A DNA stretch of 64,000 bases from Spirochaetia bacterium (GTDB taxonomy: Bacteria > Spirochaetota > Spirochaetia > Treponematales > Breznakiellaceae): positions 124,001 to 188,000 of the forward strand of contig BNUU01000001.1 of the NCBI GenBank assembly GCA_025997595.1. Direction: 5' to 3'. A model generated the notes under the pieces. It was not told where the DNA came from, searched no databases, and saw only the letters and a program-made list of their open reading frames with translations. The position numbers and the translations under genes are program-made. Positions 8,361-17,862 of the stretch are shown piece after piece (the first letter of the stretch is position 1; every line of letters starts with the position of its first letter).

Positions 8361-9581
8361 CTAGAACTGCCAAAGCGCGTTCAATATCGGGTGGAAATAC
8401 CCCGGCTGGGAAGGGTCGCCGGGGGACAGCAGATGGGTAAAATCCAGGCCGGCTTCGATAAAGAAGGGCCCCTTGATATGCCGCTGGAAGGATACCCCCG
8501 CATCCAGGGATAGATACATACCGGCCATGGTATCGTTCCTGCCGTCGGCATGTTCAAAATGGAAATTCGTTAAGATACCTATTCCTGTGCCCAGGCGGAA
8601 GTTAAAGGCCATGGTACGGTTCGGCGGCAGCCATAGTTGATACAGTAATCCTGCCTGCAGCTCCGCCGCCTGAGCCGAAATGGTGTACCCTTTCTTTTCT
8701 TCTTTCAGATAATTCCAGGATACGCCCAATTCCGCCCCCAAAGACCCCCAGTCCCGCTTGAGGGGGAGCACTCCTCCTTTGACGGCGAAGCCCAGGGGCG
8801 CGGGGTGTATAAAGGCGTCCTCCCTGAACAGTTCCCCGTAGAGGGGCATGAGCGGGGCATATCCCGCCGAAACAATAAAATCGGGCCGCGTTGAACCCTC
8901 TGCGGCTTCCTTCCCGTTCCATCTCCGGGGATGAACCGTAAAAACTCCCCGGGAATCCTCCAGTCCCCCGGGGTTTCTGATATACACCTCGTATAAACCA
9001 GGGACAAGCTGCTTTTTACTAAATATAAGCCGGGCGGCGTTTCCTTCAATTTCTGTGTTTTCGGGGTATATGATCGATCCGGATCCGTCCAGCGGGCGAA
9101 GGGCGCCCTCTGCCCCGGCGGCGATATTCTCTCCGGTGACGGTAATGTGCCAGGGGCCCCTGTCCCCCAGAAAAAATTCGGTGGGAGTAAAACGGTGTAT
9201 TGTTGGCTGGATGGCGTTTAAAACCGTAAAATAAACCCAGTTCATGGTATATTCAAGCTCATCCAGGAAATTATACACCCCTGTCTGGTACCGGTACCTG
9301 CCGGGGGGTAAGGAAACGTCCAGGAAATTTTCTTTCGTCGTTTTCCATAGGACCCCTTTATAGGTTCCGTCCTGTTCAGCTTCGATGGTCACCTCATAGC
9401 GGAACACCGCCTCATCCTGTATCCAGGATAAGCGCTGGATAAACCGCTGGGTTCGTTCAATAAAAAAGTTCCCCGGATCATGCGAACCGGCAGGTTGCGA
9501 ACCGGCAGGTTCGAGCGCAAATCCCAAAACCGGGGATAAAAATAGCAGCGCCGCTAAAAAATAGCGTTCCCTATTGCCCAT
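8361..9581 (-). CDS. Secreted envelope protein with IPT-like domain and C-terminal beta-barrel-like half
   Basis: No firm family. The 406-aa product starts with a signal peptide (MGNRERYFLAALLFLSPVLGFA), so it is exported. Residues near 120-200 (HITVTGENIAAG to VYIRNPGGLEDSRGVFTV) read like an IPT/TIG Ig fold. The C-terminal half alternates polar and apolar residues, with AFNFRLGTGIGI and a terminal Phe, which suggests an outer-membrane barrel. The ATG at 9581 overlaps the end of the FecR-domain gene, so the two are coupled; a GTG at 9590 is the alternative. Near the N terminus a 15-bp unit is repeated in tandem, encoding EPAGSQPAGS. Confidence 0.6.
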   Translation of the reverse strand: MGNRERYFLAALLFLSPVLGFALEPAGSQPAGSHDPGNFFIERTQRFIQRLSWIQDEAVFRYEVTIEAEQDGTYKGVLWKTTKENFLDVSLPPGRYRYQTGVYNFLDELEYTMNWVYFTVLNAIQPTIHRFTPTEFFLGDRGPWHITVTGENIAAGAEGALRPLDGSGSIIYPENTEIEGNAARLIFSKKQLVPGLYEVYIRNPGGLEDSRGVFTVHPRRWNGKEAAEGSTRPDFIVSAGYAPLMPLYGELFREDAFIHPAPLGFAVKGGVLPLKRDWGSLGAELGVSWNYLKEEKKGYTISAQAAELQAGLLYQLWLPPNRTMAFNFRLGTGIGILTNFHFEHADGRNDTMAGMYLSLDAGVSFQRHIKGPFFIEAGLDFTHLLSPGDPSQPGYFHPILNALWQF

Positions 9582-12111
9582 AGAGTTCACCCGGGTCCTG
9601 TGCTGTATTCCGCCGGGGTACGGGAATGTTCAGGGTAAAGCGGTTTTCACCGATGGCGCCCCGCTGCTCAATGTACCCGTCCTCCGCCAGGCGGAGGGCT
9701 TCCACCTGCCAGATAAAATTGCCGCCCCCCAGGAGGCTCAAATCATCCAGGGTAAAGGAGGTTTGCGCCGATGGGTTATAACGCCGTATCAGGGTGGGCC
9801 CGTCCTCCGTTTCCCGGTAGAGGGTAAAGAGATAATGGGTTGCCTCCGGAACCGTATCCCAGGTAAAGGTAATGGTCCGGGACGCCCGCAGTTGGGCGGG
9901 GCCGATGAGATACCCCTCTACCGGTCGCCGCCCCTGGGCTTCATCGAGCAGGGGGATTGGCAGCAGCCGCAGTTCAAACCGGGCGCTTCCCGCAGGGCCG
10001 GATCGCCGGCCGCTGCGGGTTGTCTCATTCGCAAGGGCCTCTGCGGTCCAGGTATACGGGCCTTCCGCATACTGTTCCAGGGCCGCCGCCGTTTGGTTTG
10101 CCTTAATAGGGGAGGCGATGTATACCGGGGTATCGTCAGCGTTATTGCCGGAATAGAGCTTGAAGGTATAATAATGCGCCCCCTCCACCTGCTGCCAGGT
10201 AAAGGCCGTTGCCTCCCCCGGTTGAACCAGTACCCGCCGGGTTTGGCCTGAGGTATCGCTCAGGGGGTCGGTCAAAACCGGCGGCGGCAGGGCGGGGACC
10301 ACTTGAATACTTCTGACGGGGGTTTCCACATTCCTGCCCGCAGCCTGGGCCAGTATCCGCCAGTACCACATCCCGCTGCGCAGGGCCGGCGCCCGGAAAG
10401 CTCCTTCGCGTACCGGTTCATCGATCACCGGCCATGAAAAAGAGGGGGTGTCGGCAAGCTGAAAGTGCAGGGGATAGGAGAGGTCCGTTTTCCAGGTAAA
10501 CTCCTGCTCCCGGCCCTCTTGCAGGGTGTAATTATCCGGCGGGGAGAGGGGCCGCAGTTCCCCCTCCATGGTGATAAAAGAGCGGGAGGCCGAAACCGGC
10601 GAAAGGGTTCCGTCGGCGGCGGCCTGATATACCCCCCAATGATACCGCCCCTCCCCCGGTAAGGCGCTCTCCGTGTTGCAGATGTAATAATTGGCCCGTA
10701 CCTGCCGGGTAAGGAGGGGGTCCTGTAAATCGCTCCTCCTGGAAACCACCAGGGTATATGAGGCGGCTTCGGCCTCGTTTTGCCAGGAGAAATTGATATC
10801 CATCCCCAGCGCAAGGTTGATGAGGGCTTCCGCCGGGGGGGCCTGCAGGGCAGGCGCCGGGAGACTTTCACTTTGGGTGATGATAAAGGATGCAGGGGCC
10901 GATGGGGCAGTGAACCATTGATTCGCGGGTCCGTCAAATTCATCCGCCAGAACCGGGCTTACCCGCCAGTACCAGCGGCCGTCTTCCAGGCCGGAATAGG
11001 TCAGGGAAACAATACCCGTTGTTCTGCCCCGCACCGTGGTTTCCAGGGCGGGATTTGCAAAGCCGGGGTTATTCGCGGCTTCCAGTTTGTAGAACGCAAT
11101 TTCCGGGGCGCCTGTCCACTGAAACCGGACCGGCGGCGGCTCTGCCCGGTACCGGAACACCTGGTCCTCCGCCGGGCCCAGCAGCCGGGGAGGCGGCACG
11201 GAAACGATGGTCACTTTTCCTAAAGCGGCGTTAGCTGCTCCGGCCGCAACTGTCCGGTCTGTTGCCGGCTCCCCGCTCACCGGGTAGGCCCGCCAGAAAT
11301 AGACGCCCGCTTCCAGGGGGATACGGGCGCTGTTTGCCTCCCCCTCCTCCAGGGCCGTAATAATCCGCTCAAAGCCCCGGTCTACCGCAATTTCTATCCG
11401 GGTACGGTCTCCGCTTTCATAGTTTGTCCCGTTCCAGACAAACTCCACGGGCATTACTGCCCCGCTTTGGAGGAACCGGGCGTCGGGCCGCGGGGAGAGC
11501 ATCACCGTCAGGGGCCCGGTAAGGGCATGGCCTTCCGCGTCAAGGCTAAGGCTCCCCCCGGAGTCAAAGCGCCGGGATTCCCCGTCAAGATCCATGGACA
11601 CACTGCCTTCACTGACCCGCAGGGTAAGGCTCCCATCCGCGGCGGTATGGATATTCATCACCGATTCCCCGTCAACCTGTATGTGCCTGCCCCCGGCGTT
11701 CACCTGCATGAGGGCCTCTCCCTGGGCAGCGGCGGCGTTTACGGTCAGGTCTCCCCGGACAAGATCAAGGAGGGGGAGCTCATTTTCAGCGGAGATCTCT
11801 ATCAGGCTGTTCTCCATCATCTCGATGGCGACCCCCCGGATAAAGGTGATGGTGGCCTCCGCGCGTTCTGCCGTACGGATGGAGTCCCCCGCATATACCG
11901 ACGCTTCCGTCTGCATCTGTTCCCAGAGCACCCGGTTCGTAAAACGCCGCTGGGCCGCCTTGTACTTCCAGGTGACGGATCCCAGGGGGATGGGGTTTAT
12001 ATGGGAAAGGGCCTGGTTAAGATCGGCCCAGAAAACCCGGAGGCTGATAAAAGCGCCCGCCAGGCAGAGGAGCGTAACAATACCATCGGAACGGCGAAGA
12101 CCCGTCTTCAT
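9571..12111 (-). CDS. FecR-domain protein with multiple fibronectin-III-like repeats
   Basis: An 846-aa protein with one N-terminal membrane anchor (about residues 12-29). A FecR-like domain (about 65-190) follows, containing SIRTAERAEATITFIRG and LLDLVRGDLTV. The remainder is a series of beta-sandwich-like modules, each with an FxWxxxxxAxxYxLxL pattern (for example FTWQQVEGAHYYTFKLYSG), about six in number. It is probably anchored in the inner membrane with a long periplasmic arm. It lies 27 bp after the cyclase gene and overlaps the next gene, so the three form one operon. FecR domains usually relay signals to sigma factors or bind peptidoglycan; which applies here is unknown. Confidence 0.75.
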   Translation of the reverse strand: MKTGLRRSDGIVTLLCLAGAFISLRVFWADLNQALSHINPIPLGSVTWKYKAAQRRFTNRVLWEQMQTEASVYAGDSIRTAERAEATITFIRGVAIEMMENSLIEISAENELPLLDLVRGDLTVNAAAAQGEALMQVNAGGRHIQVDGESVMNIHTAADGSLTLRVSEGSVSMDLDGESRRFDSGGSLSLDAEGHALTGPLTVMLSPRPDARFLQSGAVMPVEFVWNGTNYESGDRTRIEIAVDRGFERIITALEEGEANSARIPLEAGVYFWRAYPVSGEPATDRTVAAGAANAALGKVTIVSVPPPRLLGPAEDQVFRYRAEPPPVRFQWTGAPEIAFYKLEAANNPGFANPALETTVRGRTTGIVSLTYSGLEDGRWYWRVSPVLADEFDGPANQWFTAPSAPASFIITQSESLPAPALQAPPAEALINLALGMDINFSWQNEAEAASYTLVVSRRSDLQDPLLTRQVRANYYICNTESALPGEGRYHWGVYQAAADGTLSPVSASRSFITMEGELRPLSPPDNYTLQEGREQEFTWKTDLSYPLHFQLADTPSFSWPVIDEPVREGAFRAPALRSGMWYWRILAQAAGRNVETPVRSIQVVPALPPPVLTDPLSDTSGQTRRVLVQPGEATAFTWQQVEGAHYYTFKLYSGNNADDTPVYIASPIKANQTAAALEQYAEGPYTWTAEALANETTRSGRRSGPAGSARFELRLLPIPLLDEAQGRRPVEGYLIGPAQLRASRTITFTWDTVPEATHYLFTLYRETEDGPTLIRRYNPSAQTSFTLDDLSLLGGGNFIWQVEALRLAEDGYIEQRGAIGENRFTLNIPVPRRNTAQDPGELYGQ

Positions 12112-12138
12112 TACGATCTATTATCGGCTGATTTTGAA

Positions 12139-13971
12139 TTATTTCTGCTTCCCATTAAGATTTATCGTACCCAAATCCGGCGTCGTATAGCCCAGAAGGG
12201 CCCGCACCTGCTCCAGGCTCTCAGGCCGGGACTGGGTTTCCCCCGGTTTAGCCTGAAGGTTTATCACCGCATATACCCGTATGGACTTTGTCTTGCCCCT
12301 AACCCGTACCCGGGGCATTTTTTCAGTTATAAGATGGCTGCCCACCAGCTTCCAGGTGTCCTCCGTAATCAGGATATCCGTACGCATTTTTTTGTTCAGC
12401 CCCTCGGTTCGGCTTGCCATGTTTACCGTATCGCCGATAACCGTATATTCCATCCGTTTATCGGACCCAATCTGTCCGGCTACCACCGGACCTGAGTTGA
12501 TCCCGCAGCCAATCCTGATCCGGGGCTGTTTGACACTCCCGTTCCGGCCTTCGTTGAACTGTTGCAGGGCGCTCCGCATAGCCAGGGCCGCTTTGACCGC
12601 CTTCAAGGCATTTTCGGCGGGACTATCCAGGGTAGTAACGGCCCCCCAGTGGGCCATAATGGCGTCCCCCATGAACTTATCCACCGTACCCCCGTTTTCA
12701 TCTATACAGGCAATCATCCGGGTCATGTAGCTGTTGAGGAATTCTACCACCTCCCAGGGTTCCAGCACTTCCGCCATCGTGGTAAAGGAACGGATATCCG
12801 TAAAGAGGAGTGTGGCTGTCCGGGGTTCCCCTCCCAGGGCGAGCTCCCCCCGCATGGCCCGTTTGGCGATCTCCTGGTTGGTAAAGCGGCCAAAACTCAC
12901 CAGGGCCTTGCCCATTTTTTCAAAACTTTCAGAAAGGAAGCCGATTTCATCATTGGCCTTTTCCGTCGGCGCCAGATCAAACTGCCCCGCCTCAATCTCC
13001 CCTGCCGTCGCGGCCAGCCGCATCAGGGGGTCTGAGATGGACTTGGAGAAGTACCAGACGAAAAGGATGGCAAGGAAAAGAACCGCCGCAGTAAGGTAGA
13101 TATTCCGCCGGGTAGTGGCCGCTATCCCCTCATAGACCAGCCGGGTTTCCACCGTGGTAAGGACCGCCGCATCGGCCTCTGAAAGTTTCCGCCATGCGCC
13201 GAAATACCGGGCCCCTTCGGCATCGGTGTAGAGGGTCTGGAAGTTCCGTTCCGGGCTTTTCTGCATCATCTCCATCAGGGGATCGCTCCCCATATTTTTC
13301 CCCGCCAATACCACGGTGGAATCGGGGTGAATCAGAATGTCCCCCCTATGGTTTACCAGGCAGGAGGCATTGACGGATGCGGAGAAGGCGTCGATGAGCT
13401 CTTCCGGAGAGAAGAGCACCGTTACGGCCCTGCCCTGATCCCAGGGAAAAACCAGGGCCAGAAGGGGGATACCGAAGACCGGCGCGGCGTTAAGGATCGC
13501 CGTTTCTTCGGCCTGGTTCCAGGTATCAAGCAAATCGGCGCCGACACCGTTACCCGCAAAAAAATCATCATTGACAAAGGGGACAACCGCTCCCGGTTCG
13601 TTTCCCTGTATGACCACGGCGGCCACATCCCGGTTCCGCTCACGGTAGAAGGAGAGGATCTGTTTGGCGAGGGGGGAATCGGACTCTATGTCCCCTTCCG
13701 GCGGCCCGACCGCGCTGAGGGTATCCAGAAGCGTCAGGGCATTGGAACGGATGGTTTTGAGGGCGGTTTCTGCGGCGGCGGCGGAACGCCGGTTCACCGA
13801 AAAGTTATTGTCCTCCGCGGTGATCCGCAAATCCTGGGAAACCATATAGGACACCAGGGCGGTAAGCGCCCCCAGGGAGATGAGCAGGAGGAGTGCGGTG
13901 ATAAGGACCAGCTTGATGCCGATGGGATAGCGTACTTTGATTTGCGTACCCTGGTTCTGTGTTCTGTCCAC
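12139..13971 (-). CDS. Membrane-bound class III adenylate/guanylate cyclase with sensor domain and HAMP
   Basis: Makes a cyclic nucleotide in response to a periplasmic signal. TM1 lies at about 20-42, followed by a periplasmic sensor region of roughly 240 residues (Cache-like), TM2 at about 290-310, HAMP at about 312-365 and a cyclase domain at 390-560. Both metal aspartates are visible (LLFTDIRSFT and KFMGDAIMAHWG), as is the GDTVNMASR segment. A Lys in GSDKRMEYTVIGD fits ATP selectivity, so adenylate cyclase is more likely. The start is a GTG preceded by GGAAGGGGATTCGG. It is the first gene of the operon with the FecR-domain and envelope proteins. Confidence 0.9.
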   Translation of the reverse strand: MDRTQNQGTQIKVRYPIGIKLVLITALLLLISLGALTALVSYMVSQDLRITAEDNNFSVNRRSAAAAETALKTIRSNALTLLDTLSAVGPPEGDIESDSPLAKQILSFYRERNRDVAAVVIQGNEPGAVVPFVNDDFFAGNGVGADLLDTWNQAEETAILNAAPVFGIPLLALVFPWDQGRAVTVLFSPEELIDAFSASVNASCLVNHRGDILIHPDSTVVLAGKNMGSDPLMEMMQKSPERNFQTLYTDAEGARYFGAWRKLSEADAAVLTTVETRLVYEGIAATTRRNIYLTAAVLFLAILFVWYFSKSISDPLMRLAATAGEIEAGQFDLAPTEKANDEIGFLSESFEKMGKALVSFGRFTNQEIAKRAMRGELALGGEPRTATLLFTDIRSFTTMAEVLEPWEVVEFLNSYMTRMIACIDENGGTVDKFMGDAIMAHWGAVTTLDSPAENALKAVKAALAMRSALQQFNEGRNGSVKQPRIRIGCGINSGPVVAGQIGSDKRMEYTVIGDTVNMASRTEGLNKKMRTDILITEDTWKLVGSHLITEKMPRVRVRGKTKSIRVYAVINLQAKPGETQSRPESLEQVRALLGYTTPDLGTINLNGKQK

Positions 13972-14100
13972 CCCGAATCCCCTTCCCGGTATATTATTCT
14001 ATTATAAGATACATAAAACAGTAAAGTATAGTATGCGTTGACAAACTGCCAAAAAGGACTAAAGTACAGGTTAAAGTGATTTCTTGTAAAAAGGGGATCC

Positions 14101-14175
14101 ATGCGGATAGCGGAAAATATACCGGGTAATCCGCAGGGGCTGCCGCTCTATGGGGTGTCCGCCGGCCCCGGCTAA
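14101..14175 (+). CDS. Possible 24-aa small ORF
   Basis: A short frame starting MRIAENIPGNPQGLPLYG, with AAAGGGGATCC just before its ATG. A TTGACA hexamer lies at 14038-14043, but no good -10 follows. It occupies the gap between the cyclase promoter region and the end of the lipoprotein gene on the other strand. It may be a real small protein, the remnant of a lost gene or chance; I recognise no family. Confidence 0.25.
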   Translation: MRIAENIPGNPQGLPLYGVSAGPG

Positions 14176-15269
14176 CTCTGCGGAGCTGGGGAAGGACTAC
14201 TGCTATCGGGATAGGGAAGATCCTGGTGGGTCCAAGTATACATAAGAATATTTCCAGTAGCCCAAGGAGGACCGTATGTCGCTGTTCCGATGCCGTTTTT
14301 GTACAGGGATTTGCCGCTGCCGGAGATAATGTTGTTGTTCGCAGTGATAGAACCGCCGCTCATGGTGAATTCAGCCAATGATCCGGTCACAAACACCCCG
14401 CCGCCGAATTCGGCCGTATTCCCGGTGATGGAACCGCCGCTCATGGTAAACGTACCGCCGCCTACATACACCCCGCCGCCGTCTCCGCTGTTATTGTTAT
14501 CCCTCAGCGTTACCGCATTGCTGCTCATTATGAGGGTTCCCTGTACGGTAATCAGGGCGGCGGTCGCCGTATAGGGAAAATCTTTCTTACCATCAATGGT
14601 AAGGGCCAAGTCGCCGCCTAATTCCAGGGAACCGCCGCTCGCCACGGTGATAAGGCTGCCAAAGTTGCTTGCACCCCGGTTTATTCGTGCCGTACCTCCG
14701 GCTATCAGTTTGACATGCTGCCCGCTGCCAATGGTTACCTTCGTGGCATTAATAATATCTATATCCTCACACAGGATGATGGTGTCCGGGTTCGCCGCTG
14801 TTCCGTTGGAGGCTGCTACCGCCCCCTGGAGGGTGGTGAAGAACGTTTTAGTTGACTGTAAGAATGCAACATCCGTCCCCACCACCGGTTGCTGTACGGT
14901 TACCGTCACCGTATAGTCCCGGGGCGAGCCATCCGCCGCCGTGACCGTGTAGGTAACCGGGCCGGTAAAATTCTGCGGCGTCCCCGAAGCGGGGCTAATC
15001 GATGCCCCGGTATGGGTAATTATGGGGGCAATATTGGTCACCGTAGTTCCATAGGGCACGGTTACCGCAATGTCTGTTCCGGTAATGGTTCCCACCGCCA
15101 CTGCCGGACTGGTGATGATGAAGGCCGTTATCTCCCTGGCATCGGACAATGAGGCGCCGAACTGGGAGTCGATAAAGGGTCTTATGGGAGTGTTAAAAAT
15201 ATCGCAGCCGGAAAGGAGAACCGTTAAGAGAAATAGTACCCGATAACCGTACTTATCCGCTAAACCCAT
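14172..15269 (-). CDS. Lipoprotein with DUF5018-like domain and right-handed beta-helix region
   Basis: A 365-aa outer-surface or periplasmic lipoprotein. The signal peptide ends in the lipobox LLSGC (Cys22). Residues about 40-130 resemble the DUF5018-like modules of Treponema and Bacteroidetes surface proteins (ITAFIITSPAVAVGTITG and ending YTVTVTV). Residues about 140-330 form short repeats such as GGTFTMSGGSITGN, typical of a pectate-lyase-like beta-helix. The tail is Ser/Pro rich. No catalytic residues can be assigned; adhesin or glycan-binding roles are guesses. It appears to be a single-gene unit. Confidence 0.65.
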   Translation of the reverse strand: MGLADKYGYRVLFLLTVLLSGCDIFNTPIRPFIDSQFGASLSDAREITAFIITSPAVAVGTITGTDIAVTVPYGTTVTNIAPIITHTGASISPASGTPQNFTGPVTYTVTAADGSPRDYTVTVTVQQPVVGTDVAFLQSTKTFFTTLQGAVAASNGTAANPDTIILCEDIDIINATKVTIGSGQHVKLIAGGTARINRGASNFGSLITVASGGSLELGGDLALTIDGKKDFPYTATAALITVQGTLIMSSNAVTLRDNNNSGDGGGVYVGGGTFTMSGGSITGNTAEFGGGVFVTGSLAEFTMSGGSITANNNIISGSGKSLYKNGIGTATYGPPWATGNILMYTWTHQDLPYPDSSSPSPAPQS

Positions 15270-15373
15270 GCCTCATTATACGCCATTTCTTCGTATAGAG
15301 CAAATATTGGGTAGATACCATCGGAAATATTGTGCTGCTCTATAAAGATGACCGTATTCCTGACTGAATAATT

Positions 15374-17434
15374 CTAACCTGATTTTTTCTTCCCCCGCGC
15401 TTTAGCCGTGCCGCCATCCATACCCCTGGCGCCCTTGCCTCCGTCCAATCCCCCAATTCCCTTAACCTTCTCAATCTCGTCCCGGATGGCGGCGGCCTGC
15501 TCGAATTCCAGGTTTTTGGCGTGTTCCAGCATTTCGTTTTCCAGGGCGCGGATAAGCTGCTGCCGCTGGGCGGGGACCAGTACGTTGTAGGACCGCTTGA
15601 GGACCTCAACGGAGGTGGCGGCGGCGTCCTGCTCCTCCTCGGCGTGGCGGGTAAGGATGTCGGCGATGGCCTTTTTCACCGTGGTGGGGGTGATGCCGTG
15701 CTTGTTGTTGTAGTCCATCTGGATTTTCCGCCGCCGGTCGGTCTCGGCGATAGCCTGGCGCATGGCGTCGCTTTCCCGGTCGGCGTACATGATCACCTTT
15801 CCGGCGGCGTTCCGGGCCGCCCGGCCTATGATCTGCACCAGGCTCGTGAGGGATCGCAAAAAGCCGATCTTGTCGGCGTCCAGGATGGCGATAAACGAAA
15901 CTTCCGGCAGGTCGATGCCTTCCCGGAGGAGGTTGATCCCCACCAGGATGTCGAAGCCCCCCTGCCGCAGTTGGGTGAGGATTTCAACCCGTTCGATGGT
16001 CTCCACCTCGCTGTGGATGTACCGGACCTTGAGGCCCAGGCCGGAAAGGTAGTCGGTGAGGTCCTCGGCCATCTTTTTGGTCAGGGTCAGGATCAGGGAC
16101 CGTTCCCCCTTGGCGATCCGGGCGCGGACCTCGCCGTAGATGTCCTCCATCTGGCCTTCACTGGGGCGGACCTCGATTTCCGGGTCCAAAAGGCCTGTGG
16201 GGCGGATCATCTGCTGGACGATCTGGCTGGACTGTTCGGTCTCGGTTTTTTGGGGGGTGGCGGAGACGAAGATGGTCTTGTCCAGCCGGCCCACGAACTC
16301 GTCGTAGCGCAGGGGCCGGTTGTCCAGGGCGCAGGGCAGGCGGAAGCCGTAGTCCACGAGACTGGTCTTGCGGCTGCGGTCACCGGCGTACATGGCCCCG
16401 ATCTGGGGCAGGGTGACGTGGCTTTCGTCGATAAAGGTGAGGTGCTTCTTCGGCAGGTAGTCGATCAGGGTGTCCGGGGCATCCCCGGGTTTGCGGCCCG
16501 CCAGGGGCGCGGAGTAGTTTTCGATGCCGGGACAGTAGCCCATCTCGGTGAGCATCTCGATGTCGTACTCCACCCTTGTCTTGAGCCGCTCCGCTTCCAG
16601 GAGTTTGCCGGTGCTTTTGAGGAATTCCAGCCGATCCGCCAGTTCCTGTTTGATACTGCCCAAAGCGTTGTGGATCATGTCTGCGGGCATGACGAACTGC
16701 TTGGCGGGGTAGATCAGGGCCCGGTCAAGCTCTTCAATAACGTGGCCGGAAATGGGGTCGAAGCGGCGGATGCGCTCCACCTTGTCCCAGTCCAAGTCCA
16801 CCCGGTAGGCCTCTTCCAGGTATGCGGGGTAAATTTCCAGGGTGTCCCCCCGGCGGCGGAAATTGCCCCGTTCCAGCACCGCGTCGTTCCGCTCGTACTG
16901 GAGCTCAATAAAGCGGCGCATCAGGGCGTCCACGTCCAGGGTGTCCCCCACATTAAAGGTGGCGGTCATCTTCTTGTAGACTTCGGGGGTGGCAAGGCCA
17001 TAGATACAGGACACCGTGGCCACGATGATCACGTCTTCCCGCTCCATCAGGCTCCGGGTCGCGGAAAGCCGCATCCGCTCGATTTCATCATTTATAGACG
17101 CATCTTTTTCTATATATAGGTCCCGGCTGGCAACATAGGCTTCGGGCTGGTAGTAATCGTAGTAGGAGACAAAGTACTCCACCGCGTTGTGGGGGAAAAA
17201 TCCCTTGAACTCCCGGAAAAGCTGGGCCGCCAGGGTCTTGTTGTGGCTCACGATCAGGGTGGGCATCTGCACTTCCTCGATGATCTTCGCCATGGTAAAG
17301 GTCTTGCCGGAACCGGTGACCCCCTGCAGGGTCTGGTACTTGGCGCCATTTTTGACGCCCCCGGCAAGGGCCGCAATGGCCTCCCCCTGATCCCCGGCGG
17401 GCTGGAAGGGGGATACTACTTCAAATGGATGCAT
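15374..17434 (-). CDS. uvrB: UvrABC excinuclease subunit B
   Basis: DNA damage verification helicase of nucleotide excision repair, 686 aa. Walker A is GVTGSGKT (about residues 38-45). The beta-hairpin YYDYYQPEAYV, helicase motifs such as TFIDESHVTLPQI, and the VQIIGRAARN motif are present. The C-terminal UVR coiled-coil lies in the segment ALENEMLEHAKNLEFEQAA. After it comes a low-complexity Gly/Lys tail (GLDGGKGARGMDGG) that is longer than usual. No uvrA is in the window. The ATG start gives the standard N terminus. Confidence 0.97.
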   Translation of the reverse strand: MHPFEVVSPFQPAGDQGEAIAALAGGVKNGAKYQTLQGVTGSGKTFTMAKIIEEVQMPTLIVSHNKTLAAQLFREFKGFFPHNAVEYFVSYYDYYQPEAYVASRDLYIEKDASINDEIERMRLSATRSLMEREDVIIVATVSCIYGLATPEVYKKMTATFNVGDTLDVDALMRRFIELQYERNDAVLERGNFRRRGDTLEIYPAYLEEAYRVDLDWDKVERIRRFDPISGHVIEELDRALIYPAKQFVMPADMIHNALGSIKQELADRLEFLKSTGKLLEAERLKTRVEYDIEMLTEMGYCPGIENYSAPLAGRKPGDAPDTLIDYLPKKHLTFIDESHVTLPQIGAMYAGDRSRKTSLVDYGFRLPCALDNRPLRYDEFVGRLDKTIFVSATPQKTETEQSSQIVQQMIRPTGLLDPEIEVRPSEGQMEDIYGEVRARIAKGERSLILTLTKKMAEDLTDYLSGLGLKVRYIHSEVETIERVEILTQLRQGGFDILVGINLLREGIDLPEVSFIAILDADKIGFLRSLTSLVQIIGRAARNAAGKVIMYADRESDAMRQAIAETDRRRKIQMDYNNKHGITPTTVKKAIADILTRHAEEEQDAAATSVEVLKRSYNVLVPAQRQQLIRALENEMLEHAKNLEFEQAAAIRDEIEKVKGIGGLDGGKGARGMDGGTAKARGKKKSG

Positions 17435-17483
17435 GACTTAACTATAACATGGGCGTTCATCCGTGGGAACCTGCGGCAAAGAC

Positions 17484-17812
17484 TTACTTTTTCAGTTTGC
17501 CGATAAGGGTATCCAGCTCGGAGTTCATCTTTTCCAGAAAATCCGTTTTTATTGACGCCAGGTACGCTGTCTGCGAAGGGTTTTCGTCGTGGACCGCCGT
17601 CTCGTCGTAAAACAACTGGTAGGCTTCAATGTCCAGGGCGTTGGCCAGTTTCCCGATAAAGGCAAAGGAGGGATGGCCGCTCCCGCTTTCGATCTGCCGG
17701 ATATACGAATGGGCCGCATCGCACCGTTCAGCCAGCGATTTTTGGGAAAGTCCCCTGTTTTTACGCCATTTCCTTACATTTTAAGTATTCTATGATCGTC
17801 CTGGTCGTACAT
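17484..17812 (-). pseudogene. XRE-family regulator disrupted by a one-base frameshift
   Basis: The minus strand encodes a helix-turn-helix domain, NRGLSQKSLAERCDAAHSYI then RQIESGSGHPSFAFIGKLA, and a short C-terminal tail ending IGKLKK. The natural ATG at 17812 starts MYDQDDHRILK, then the frame hits a stop (ATG TAA). Adding one A to the AAAA run near 17779-17782 joins this to NVRKWRKNRGLSQ and gives 109 codons without interruption. It is therefore a -1 frameshift, or a sequencing error in a short homopolymer. It lies 49 bp upstream of uvrB on the same strand. Confidence 0.75.
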
Positions 17813-17862
17813 TTCTTCAAAATATTTGGAGGATTTTACGAAAATCGGCGGGCGGCGGACCG

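Noticed and set aside
13972..14100. Sigma-70 promoter for the cyclase operon on the minus strand
   Set aside because: A TATAAT is present on the minus strand, but no acceptable -35 lies at the right distance, so I did not list it.
15521..17119. 532-codon open frame on the plus strand
   Set aside because: Antisense of uvrB; the residue composition is typical of a shadow frame.
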